Positions 24,852 through 35,900 of a DNA stretch of 64,000 nt are shown here, one piece after another. The notes below the pieces were generated by a model. The model worked only from the letters and a program-made list of their open reading frames with translations. It was not told the origin of the DNA and ran no database searches. A program made the position numbers and the translations under genes. Positions within the stretch are counted from its first letter, which is position 1, and each line of letters starts with the position of its first letter. The stretch is from Nissolia schottii (taxonomy: Eukaryota; Streptophyta; Magnoliopsida; Fabales; Fabaceae). The stretch lies in the NCBI GenBank assembly GCA_003254905.1, contig QANU01013744.1, positions 467,074 through 531,073 of the forward strand, read 5' to 3'.

Positions 24852-25929
24852 TTTTTTATGATAATAATTAATTTACAATTAACAAAGATAGAAAAGTATG
24901 TTCTACTCTCACCTCGTGTAGAGGATCTTGTGTGTCAGAAAAAAATTATCTATTATTTTTATTTAATTATCCATATCATTGGAATCAAGTTATTTTTTAT
25001 TGGGCAATAAAAATTATTTGTTATTTTTTATTTCACTAATAAGAAATTGGTTACCGCAACAAAATGGATTCGACTGATACTTAGTGTCTTCACACCAGTG
25101 CGGGGCCGAGTGGTTGATGTAACCTTGTTGAATTCATGTAATTGTGGTTGACAATTATTTAATAAACATGGGTCGATTTCTAGTGATAAACATAAAAAAT
25201 TTAATATATCACATTACATTAAAAATAACATGGGTGAAAAAAAATTACTACAAGAAATAAACACTAGTTATTAACATCAGTATCTGCATCGATATCTGTG
25301 GGAGCACAAGACGACGTATGTCTGTCGGAGGCCGTTATCGTCCCACGATCTCAAAGTTCATATTGCAGACCTGAAGGGGCAAACATGTCACCTTCGTTAG
25401 TTGTCTAAACATATGCACAAACTTTTTCAAATAGTCTCAGACTTTGTCAGTTACCTAGTCTACGCATATGTACAAACTTTTTCAAATACAAAACTAAATC
25501 AATCAAATTTGCGGTGCATTAAATAGCGAAAAGTAACCGTCACACTTTCTCTCCATTTCCTTACCATACTCTAAGTGTGTAGACTCACTTTCTACCATGC
25601 ACAAACATTTTAAAGTTGTTTTAAGGGAATTTTGGTCTATAATCTCTGATGGACAGTTCACCACAAAAATCAAATAAAGTACAGATAAAAATATATTTTG
25701 AGGATCCTTTTAGTGAGAATGCGAGTTTGGAGAGAAGAATTATGAATAATACGCTTGATCAATATTGATATTGGTACAATAATTGATAGAGGGATTTTAT
25801 CCTACATCTTTATAATCCATAAATGAACATTGCATATCAAAATTGTGTGATTTTGATGGTTAATTAATAAGTTTCACATAATTCCCCTTTTGAAAGCATA
25901 ATTGAGAAATCTGCTATTTGAGCACCGTT

Positions 25930-27156
25930 TTGAATGATTTTGAATTGTCTCGAGTAACCTATTAAATTTAAAATCTTGTGTTTGAGTTGTTAGAATCACA
26001 GGTAATCGAGTATTGGTGCAAGAAGAAGAGCAAAAGGAGCAAGTAATGGAGAAAAAAGCCAAACTGTGAGTCAGTTGAGCATCTCGCGCGAGACTTAAGG
26101 AGTTTCAATTTTCTTGCGCAAGTTGAAACAAATAGAAAGCAAGGATTGGGGTTCTGGAAGACGTCTCGCGCGAGACATAGTACACAGAAAGTAAGGATTT
26201 GGATTTTGGAAGGCTTCTCGCACAAGACACCAACTCATCTCGTGCAAGACGTGACAAATAGAGAGTGAAGAATTCGTTTCTAGAAGCATGTCTCGCTCGA
26301 GACACGATAGCAAAGGCCCAAAATGCGTAAAACCTAATTTTAAACACAACAAAGGTTATAAATAGATATAGGGTAACCTAATTTTAACCTCCGTTCCGTG
26401 ACGACACCCCTTTAGACTAGGTTTTTTACATCTTTTCTCTCTTTTCACTACGATAATAGGTTGATGTTAGCGTCATTACTCTAGTCTCTTAGATTTAAAG
26501 GTTATTGAAGCTTTCGCCACCACTCTCGGATTCTTGCATGATTCTATTTGTTTCTTGCCGTTGAATTAATTAAGGTTTATCAATTCTTTATTTTCTGCAT
26601 TTAATTTATTATCATAAGCTTTAATCCTCCACCCATGGAGGAGTAGTTTTCCTAATATCTCGCACGCGGTAATTCTAGATTACGATCAATTAGAGGTTCG
26701 GTGCTTAAGGTTTATTCATGCTAATTCCCTTCCTAATTTGTGATATAACGATTGCATGTTGCGATTAGGGTTGATTCTAGGTTAGTAGACTTTGACGATT
26801 GTAGGGTTTATTGTCTTAGGATTTTGGAATTCTAAGGGAACTAATTAGATTTAATTAGGTTGTTCAAGTTAGTTAAAGATCTCAACTAGCAAACAACACC
26901 CCTTATGAATAATGATTATATACCAATGATAATTGATCTTTAGTCTAGAAACGTTGGATGCGTGATATTGTTTTAGCTATAGTTATTCATCTTTGTTTGA
27001 TTATCACAAAAAAAAACCCATTGACCTGTGTTTGAATTTGGTTCATAAATTGTTTCTTCGTGAGACGACTCGAGTTAGCCCTATATTGCATTCCAATTGG
27101 ATTGATTTGGTTTTTAAATTAATTTGACAAAGAGATAGGCGACAATCTCTGTGTCA
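25930..27156 (+). mobile_element. Probable solo or partial LTR (Athila/Ty3-gypsy-like)
   Basis: The region has the build of a long plant gypsy LTR. A promoter-like 5' part contains repeated CG-rich palindromes. A TATA box (TATAAATAG, 26357-26365) follows, then a CT-rich leader, and then a long AT-rich R/U5-like stretch ending in GACAAAGAGATAGGCGACAATCTCTGTGTCA-like sequence near 27156. No internal gag-pol or primer-binding site follows, which suggests a solo LTR. Both boundaries are approximate and no target duplication was confirmed. Confidence 0.4.
26082..26302. repeat. Five TCTCGCGCGAGA-type palindromes
   Basis: Twelve-base palindromes or near-palindromes occur at 26082-26093 and 26164-26175 (both TCTCGCGCGAGA), 26216-26227 (TCTCGCACAAGA), 26238-26249 (TCTCGTGCAAGA) and 26291-26302 (TCTCGCTCGAGA). 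All lie 55-275 bases upstream of the TATA box at 26357. They stand out as CpG-rich islands in AT-rich DNA and would suit a protein-binding array, but their function is unknown. Confidence 0.85.
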
Positions 27157-30100
27157 ATAATCAAGAGCAAATTGAACAACAGAGGAATAAAGAAGTAAAA
27201 TTACAAAGAAAGAACTAATCCTAAAGAAATTGAAAGACAAAAAAAAATACAAGTAAAAGGGAATTATTTGATTCTTCTCCTATACTCGCAGTGTCATGGG
27301 AAATGTATGAGTGTCTGAGAATTCACAAGTGTTTCTTTCGAATTGATTTATCCTAGGGCTTCCTATTTATAGGCATCAGGGTCTTTATATATGTTCGACA
27401 CATGTCCATTGTGCGATTGGCGTTTGCTCCAGCGTCTTCACTTTGATCCACTCTGCAAAAAACTCACTAGCCACTTTCTTGATTGTGTATGCATGTTCTT
27501 CATAGCCGTCATACAATATCTATTGGCATCCCCACTACTACACATTATGAATAACTTCCTTATTTCAAATTCGATTCCAAAGATATGCGCCAACAGTTAT
27601 ATTCTTCGATATTTTCTCATTTTGACGACACAACCTAACTTTTGTTATCAATTTCTAAAAACTAGCCAAGTATTAAAGGGGGTTGCCCTTTCTGAGTTCA
27701 TTTGAGTTACCCTATCTTTACGAGCCTTGCTTTATTCGTCCATTTTCGCATCACTTTCTTGCTAGAGTATTAATCATAATTTATTCCTTATAGGGTCGTC
27801 CCCAACTAGCCTTTATCATCTGGTCGACACTTATGGCTTAATGCTATAAGGTCGCTTACGTTCTTGAGTTTGACCAACACCTCTGTAGAAATTTTCAAGG
27901 TCGATTGTCACTTTATATTATCAAGGTCGATCAAAGAAAGTCGTCTGTCTTGATTCTTTCTTGTGCGGCTAGCTCTTAATACATGTCTTTTGACATCCCT
28001 TTGTCTTTTACTTTAATACCCTTGTTCTAAACCCTCATATTCTTTTAGTAATTATTTTGAGGTAACAAAAGCATATGCGCAAACTTTTGACATACACAAA
28101 CTTTTCAACAACCAAAAAACAAAAAATATGACACAAACGCAAACGAAAATGACGATAAAGAAGAAAACTTGTGTTTACATGCACAAACTTTTCTACACAT
28201 GAACAAACTTTTGATCAACCAAACATGTACAACCAAACATGCACAAACTTTTAAACAAGCATGGACAAACTTTCTCACACACACACAACACTTACACATG
28301 AACATTTAAAAAACAAAAAATAGCGAATATGATGGAAACGAAAATGAACATTCTTGGATTCATAAATAATAAGATGAAAACGAAAAAAAATTGGGAGATT
28401 AAGGAAGAAGAGAAAAAATAAAGAACAAGAAAAAATGAGAAAAAACACATATTATAAAGAGTGAGTTGGACATTAGTTGACAGATTTTGAGTTATACACA
28501 AAACATTTCTTTCTTATCAACATGTCCAATAAACCAAGCCTTATTCTATATCGAATGGGAATACATTCTTCTGTATGGACTTGGTCACATAGAATGTTGA
28601 CTAGTCTTAACCATGAGGTTTCCCTAACCAAATAGAAAACTTAAACTTTGTGAGAATAATATTTATTTTGCCATTTATGGCTCAAAATCCTTGAATACAA
28701 ATGCGATGGGGTGTCTATTTGTCGGAAGTTCGGGGTTACGTATCATTTCTGCAAACCTCAAGGGGTGGAGTGTCAAAATCATAAAAAAATTTGGTTTCAT
28801 TTCATTTCTTCTAACGTCAAAGAGGGTAAGTACTATTTACTCTTGAATTTAATAATTTTGTTAGCCCATATCCTTATCCTTTTAATCACGCCTACAATTA
28901 TAGATGGCAGCTTATGTCAATCTTCAACACTCCTAATTCTTAAACCTGATTTGGTGCAAATCATTTCCATTAATCACTCATTTCTCAACTTGCCCACCAT
29001 ATAAGACACCATATATACTATATCCTCCTTGTATCACCTTAGACCACAAGCTTCAACTTTCAACTTAATAATCACCTTTACACAGCTCATTCTGTCAAGT
29101 CGTACTAAAAAATCAACATGGTCCATATATATCACTTTCCTAAATTAAATTTTCGTCTCATATCTTAACCTCTCTCAAGTTCAAGAATCTATATTAATGT
29201 TTCGTTGTAGTGGAGTGCTGGTCCGTCTGAAAAGATGGAAGCTTTGAGCGCCTTTCCCACTACCTCTTCCCACATGTAGGCGTGCATGGTTTCTAGTTAG
29301 CCATGTACAAGCCAAAGGCTATCACAACTCACAAGGATGGTTTGTCCATACGTGCAAATTTTCCGAGTCTTCGATTCTACTCCATTATGCATATATAGGT
29401 CCTGTACCAAAACAATGACCTTCAATTTTGGACATATCTTGTGGAAAAATCACATATCGTGTGGAAAGATCAATGGGTAGAATCTGCTTTTTCTGGGATT
29501 TGCTGGAGGGTTGAGTGGCACTAGCTGTATACATGGTTATGAGATATTTTATTTGTACCCTTAAAACAAGGTAGAGATTTAATAGAGTACGTACACGTTT
29601 TAGAGATATAATAATTCAATGATAAATTTGTGTGTCAGCACAATATTTTACCTATAAATAAAAATAAATAATATTTTTCCTTTTTAAAATAGATGTGCAA
29701 ATCAAATTACTCTTTACTTTCTTTTATAATTTTTAATTTCTCTCTCTTCTTTTTCTACGTGTTTCTAAGTTACTCATCTCAGGAAGGTTGTTATGATATC
29801 ATTTCTCAATTAATTATAGGGGAAAGCTACATGTCTTTGAGGTTGGTTTGAATTTTGCTAGCCGAAATTGTTGTACCTTTCAAAAGTTTGAAAGGGAATA
29901 CTTTCATATGGATGATTGTAAGGAGAAGTGACAAGCATACCTTCAGATGATCGCATACACTTAAATTCTCAGTAGAGATTTATTGACTTTACATACTAGT
30001 GGTTTAATCTAAGCATCACACGGATAATAATAACTTATGGAGTGGTACAAATTAATATATATAAATTAAATATGTATAACTTTATACCTAAAATATAAAT

Positions 30101-30885
30101 ATTAAATTCAAATACTTATTTACTATGTTTAACTATATATTTTACGTTCAATTGAGCAAATAGCCTTCTTTTTTACGTTGAAGAGTGCTTAAATATTATG
30201 AAATCAAAACTATTAAGGTTTATAATCTACTACAAAATTTAGTTGTTTGAAAATAAAGTATTTGGCACAAAACAACAAATGATATTTCAATAATCTCATA
30301 CTTTTATATTAGACTTTTGTTCAGAAACTTGCAAAAACTAATAGTGCCTGTGCAACCTCAAATCATATAAATTATTTTTCATTACCTCAACAAAAGAAGT
30401 TTATTTTTTAACTAGTTGGTATGACGTTTAATCACTTTTATTCATGTGATGGTACATAATTGAATTGCAGTATAAAACTTTCACATTAACCATGCAAAGA
30501 AATTAATCTTTTGGAATAAATATGCATGCCACATGCCTAGAGCCTTGTGTCATAAGTTATAAAAATCATCTAAAATTTTTATTTCTGTGAAGATCATGAA
30601 TAGAGAAAAAATTGTCTTCCCATCGTATAATTGATATCACTCATTTAAACTAACAATTTTGCAACCTATTTTTATATATGGATTTCTTTTTTAAAAAATT
30701 ATAGGGTCCATTTAAAGATACCGAACACCACATTAATATTTAGTCTTTGAACAAAAATATTAATTTATAAGTGATACTCTTAATGTAGTAATTGACAATA
30801 AATCCTGTAAAACAATAAGTCTATCTTTGGACTGGCTTATTATGCACATGGAACTTAATAATTGCACATATTTAGTACCACAGAC
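27157..30885. other. Gene-free, repeat-derived stretch
   Basis: No gene can be supported. The frame at 28711-29004 and those around 28105-28500 have no domain content. The latter fall in a tandemly repeated motif and an A-rich tract. The part at about 29210-29560 has a more balanced base composition than its surroundings but no interpretable frame. Confidence 0.5.
28070..28275. repeat. Degenerate minisatellite with core ACATGCACAAACTTTT
   Basis: The core (A/G)CAAACTTTT recurs at least six times with variable spacers such as CATGCACAAACTTTT, CATGAACAAACTTTT and CATACACAAACTTTT. Three further copies lie at about 25403-25610, on the other side of the LTR-like block. Confidence 0.7.
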
Positions 30886-31330
30886 GTGCATATAATTCGG
30901 CAAAATATTGACATTCCTTTAGGTCAATCAATATCTGCATAAATCACATACCCACAATCTTTCTTATGTTCCAAAATAAATTAACTTTGTCAAGAGAGAA
31001 TACTTTAGTAGCATTTTGTTTCAATCAATTTACTTAAAAAAACTTTTATCCTTAAAAAATAATTGAATGCAAAATTAACACAATAAGATTCAAAATATTT
31101 ATTATCTCAAGTGTCTATATAATTTGGTCAAATATTGATCTTCCTTTGGGCCGACTAATATTCACATTAATCACACACGCTCGCTATTTTTTTATGTTTC
31201 AAAATAAATTGATTTTAACAATAGAGGTTACTTTGGTAGCACGTTCGATCAATTTAATCATCTCAAAAATTGTTTCCTTATATATAAATAATTGAATCCA
31301 AATAACACTTATCAAAATTAGGGCCAAAAT
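30886..31330. repeat. Diverged tandem duplication, unit about 227 bp
   Basis: A unit starting ATATAATTCGGCAAAATATTGAC at about 30890 recurs at about 31117 as ATATAATTTGGTCAAATATTGAT. It continues through matching segments (TTCCTTTRGGYC, AATCACA, TTCAAAATAAATT, ATAATTGAAT). The copies are clearly related but well diverged, so the event is old. Confidence 0.7.
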
Positions 31331-31468
31331 TCTTTATATGGAAACTGGATCACATCAATATATTTCATATAGTAAAAATAAATATCTGGATATCAATAAA
31401 TATATATATGTATATATATATATATAAAATCTTCAAGATTTTATCATATCCTAAAAAAATTTAAGGAT

Positions 31469-31640
31469 ATACTCTCTTTGTCCACTTTTAATTGTCATTT
31501 TTTACTCTTAGATACATCGTTGATTGGGGGTATTTGAGTGCAATTGCATCTACATACATCCAATCAACAACATATCTAAAAGTGAAAAAAAAAATGGCAA
31601 TAAGGTTATTTTAGGAGATTTAAGATAGAGGGGAAAGAAT
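31469..31640. mobile_element. Stowaway-like MITE relic
   Basis: The left end TACTCTCTTTGTCCACTTTT followed by AATTGTCATTTTTTACTCTTAGATA resembles the Stowaway (Tc1/mariner) terminus CTCCCTCYGTCCC.... The right side carries the inverted inner portion (ATATCTAAAAGTGAAAAAAA and ATGGCAAT). The outer right end is degraded. Confidence 0.5.
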
Positions 31641-32418
31641 AACTATTAATGAACGGACATTAACAAATATAGAATGGAATGGTTAGGATGATGTCACTCT
31701 CTTATTTGAGAATTACATTAAAAGTGAATGAAATGGAAATGCTAATAAATATTATTTCAGGCTAAAATGTCATTGTCCCTCCTTAATTCCTCAATTTGGA
31801 GGGACAAAATTTTGGGGGTTAAGTGTGTCCTTCCTTTACCTATTTCTTACTCTCTTTTAAAAACTCTTCCAAACAAGGTTTAAGAAAATAGATTCTGTCT
31901 TTTCCTCACCAACCATCATCCCAAAATAGCCTAAAAGTTTTAGACTAAAATGTCATTGTTTTTATTTATTAGACAATTTATTTTTGGGTTATTATCGTAA
32001 CTTATTAGATGTTTCTTTTTTAATTAAAAAAAAACACGAGACCTTGCACAATTGGTACTTAATTGAATTTCTTAAGCATCTAGTTAGGATTTAATCCTTG
32101 GCGTTGCATAAGAAAAAGTTTTCGTGGCAAACATTAAAATCCGTTCAAGAAGTCTATAGTGTGAGAGGATTAATTATTGCTCTCCATAAATATCATAAGC
32201 TCACTAAAAAAATGTCTCTTCTTTTTCCTATTTACTCTTTCCCCTCTCTCCTATTTACTTTCTCCTGTCTTCTCTATTCTCTATTCTCTCTCCTTCTATT
32301 ATGCGTGAAAAAATGTTATGTTTATGTTCCATGAGATAAATACTCTATAGCAATTAGTAATTAATTATATGAGTCATGAGCCATTTTTGATATAAATTGC
32401 TATCCAATATTTTTTGAG

Positions 32419-32640
32419 TTTTGCTACACGTACATCAAAAATCATACATCATACATACACCTCGTACTTATATGCATAAAGTTTGTATTTTAACTTATGT
32501 AATGTTTGTGCACTTAATTAAATATAGTTGAGAGTATCATTCAAGTTTGTAATGTTTGTGTACTCGAGAGAATAAAGTTTGTACATTATTAATGGTGTAT
32601 GTATGAGTGTATGAAATTGGGTGTACATGTAACATTTTTG
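32419..32640 (+). mobile_element. MITE copy 1, 3' side of the NPF gene
   Basis: A 222-bp element runs from TTTTGCTACACGTACATC to GTGTACATGTAACATTTTTG, with imperfect inverted ends (CTACACGTACA against TTACATGTACA). Another copy in the same orientation lies at 39735-39958. It begins about 315 bases downstream of the stop codon of the NPF gene and ends about 315 bases from it. Confidence 0.8.
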
Positions 32641-32954
32641 GTATTGTTTTTCCTTGTAAAGTAGCAAAACAAGTATATTATTATGTACTCTAATTGAGTT
32701 GTCCTTAATTAGAGAAAAAAAAATGATAAGCACTTAGTGGCGATTCTGGAAGTATGTTGAAATTCGAGTTTTAGTTTTATTTACATTAAGTTGTTCGAAT
32801 ATTGATATCGTTTGTAGAAGAAAAGCTAAAATTACTGAGCGAGCAAATCTTATTAGCCAAAAGTTTAAAGAAATGATAGACATGTCTTTGTTTTTTTTTC
32901 TTCTTTCTTCTCTAGAATATTTATACCTAGCTGTAGATTAATTTAATGATATCC

Positions 32955-35900
32955 TTAGGCTTTATGTGAACCTAACTCCACGTCTTGAGCTTTATCTTGG
33001 AGGTCTACATCCCCCTTGTACCGATACCTCTGAGCAACATAGAGAAAATAAACCAAGTTCAAGACTCCAATCCCTGCTATGAGGTAGTAAAAGTAATCTA
33101 GCCTCCCAGCATTCAAGTCATTAGTTAACCAATCTGGATGACTATGCGTTCTAGTGACATGGTGAACGGTGCTGACCAATGCGCTACTAAAATAGCTAGT
33201 CCCAGCAAAGGAACACGAGAACAAGGCGTTAGCAATGCTTCTCATGTGCTCAGGGAACTGCCTGTTGAAAAACTCAATCTGTCCAATTATGTTGAACGCT
33301 TCGCACATGCCCATTAAGATCAATTGTGGGGCCAGCCACAACACCGACATGGGCGCAATCCCGAGTGGGCTCGGGTTCGAATTCGCCACGTCTCTCCTCA
33401 CTTTCTCAACCCAGCCAGCCACGACCATGGACAAAATGGAGAACACCATGCCGATTCCGATTCTTTGGAGGAGTGTGATGCCCCCTTCGTATTTGGTGAA
33501 TTTCCGTAGTGTTGGCACCATGACCCGGTCGTAGAACGGGACCCACAGGCCTATGGTGAGGAGCGATATGACGCCGAGTGAGCCGGCTGGGATTTGGAAC
33601 TTGGGCCCGAGGTGTCGGTCCATTTTCAAGGCTTGTGACACGGTGAATGTTCCTTGTTGGGTCATTGAAACGAGGCTGAGGATGCCCGCGGCCCAAATTG
33701 GAAATATTCTGGCCAAGCATTTGACCTCTTCCACTTGCTGGATGCTCGTGACGTTCCACTGGTTTCCTCTGCTCCCATCTGGGTTTAGGTCACCCTCCAT
33801 TATTAGAGCTGCTTTGTTTAGGCCCCTAACAGAAGACAATTCAGCTGCTGTAATTAGAACAATTATATATACATATTATATATATAGTCTTTCTATATTT
33901 TAATCTTAGATAATGTTATTTGCCCCACTTTTTAAGATATGTTTTAAGAGATGTCCTGAGATGCTCTTTATCTATTGGTTAGAGAATAAGTCAAGATTAA
34001 TTCTCAACTAATGTTATAAATGATGTCTCAAAATATCTCTTAAAATGATAATTTAAAAAGTAGGATAAATAATAGTTTTCCATAATCTTTCACACCTCAA
34101 CTTTTTCTTGGTACGTTTTCAAACCCACCCCAACTTGGGCATATAATAAAAGTAATTCATTCTAGAAGCACTCTTTATATATGCTTCTCTCAAGGTATTA
34201 TTGGTAAACTACTTTCATTATTACTCAATGATGTAGCATATTGAGTGAATGACAAAAGTACCCATGCCCATACCACCAATAGAGAAATTTTGAAGTGTCA
34301 AGCAAAACTGTGTTCTAATTATTTAGTGATATTTCAGTATCATATAATAGAATGACTCATTATAAATTATTACTTAAAGTTAAAATGTTAGTATAAAAAA
34401 TATCAGAGCACGATCTTATTTAACATTATAATACCATTTAATAACTTGTCCCAGCTAAAGCTATTGGAAAGTTGGATACTTTCTCAATAATAGAGATAAT
34501 CTCACCTGAATTGATTGGTCGAAGGGAGCTTTGACAAAGCAGCTGTCCCACAAAGTGGTGGATCATAGAAAACTCCATCTACCTGCTTCTTCTCAATCTC
34601 ATTGTCACTAACTGGGAGCTCAACTTTTCTCTTCCTATAGGCGGCCACTAGAACTTGTGCAATACCAGAAAACACACTCCCTTCTGGCTTCGCATGCACA
34701 TAAATCTTTGTCCCAACAAAGAACATCACTATGGAACACAACATGCACAAAGTTGGTATGGCAAAGCCAATCTTCCAACTAACAGAGTCTTGGACATAGA
34801 CAATAACCGTTTGAGTGAGGAGCAACACCACTGTGAAACTTGTGTAGTACCAGTTGAAGAAGCTATTGATCCCTTTCCTTCCTTCATCTGTTGTAGGGTC
34901 AAATTGGTCAACGCCAAATGGTATACTACATGGCCTTATGCCAGCAGAGCCTATGCTTAAAAGGCAGAGTCCCAAAAACAGAACACCAAGATGAGATGTG
35001 CGAGCTCTAACACATTGATTCATTGCTTGTTGTTGTGGAGTGCAAGATGGAGGGTGCAATTCTGGTAACCATGCTGTTAGAGTCACCACGACCATACCCT
35101 TTTTGAGACAAAATTTTCAATAGAAAAAGCAAATTAAACATATGGCTTTTGTATACGTGAAAATAAAATAAAATCAAATCAAATCAATAGATCTCAAAAT
35201 AAAATAAAATACAACAGAATAAAAAAGTCAAACATAGTAAGATAATAATGTCAAATCAAAAGGCGAAGTTATAAAATCATTGATGGGGAGGATCAAATTG
35301 TTAATTTTACTAATTAAAATTCTTGATTGAATTATCCATATTTAGGTCTTATTAATTATAAAAAATCTTACTAACTTGACTTTATTTGACTCTCTTGATA
35401 AAGGGAAAAGATTTTTTTTTTCATTTTTTTTATTGTTTAATTAGAAGACATTTAAATTGTTATCCGTCTTTCAATATTAATTCAAGTTCAATGGCCGCAA
35501 TGTTGGGGGAGGCTACCATGGCCCCCATATGTTGGGGGCACATGCCATGGTATCCTATTTTTCACTCAAAATTAACTTCTCAAAAATTACACTCCTCCCC
35601 CAAATTTTATTATTTATTTCATTTTGCTCCTACCCAACAAAAATTTAATATTTGCACTGTGAACCCCTCAGCTAAAGGCAAAATAACCAAAACACCCTTA
35701 TCCCTCCTCCCTTTGTCTCCACCACCCTTCCATCTCCTTCCTCCGCCTCCCCTCCTCACCCCCACCCTCAGCCCCGCCACCATCGCCTTCAAATTCATCC
35801 GCCCAACGTCGCCGTCGCCCTCACCAGCATCTCCCAATCCTCCATCGCCTCAAAGCCTTCGTGATAGACCTCTTTTGCACCTCCGCCATGAGCGCAGCCA

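Noticed and set aside
25874-26352. Overlapping minus-strand frames with repeated SRARH/LARD-like peptides
   Set aside because: The peptide repeats arise from the TCTCGCGCGAGA palindromes read in several frames. The area looks like an LTR promoter, not a coding gene.
28070-28275. CRISPR-like spaced repeats
   Set aside because: The repeats are short, degenerate and irregularly spaced in a plant nuclear context, so this is a minisatellite.
28711-29004. Plus-strand frame of 97 codons starting MSICRKFGVTYHF
   Set aside because: No recognisable domain, and the second half is low-complexity Leu/Ile from AT-rich DNA. There is a donor-like GTAAGT near 28826 but no convincing partner exon.
33235-33903. 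Plus-strand and alternative minus-strand frames over the NPF last exon
   Set aside because: They are shadows of the well-supported transporter exon.
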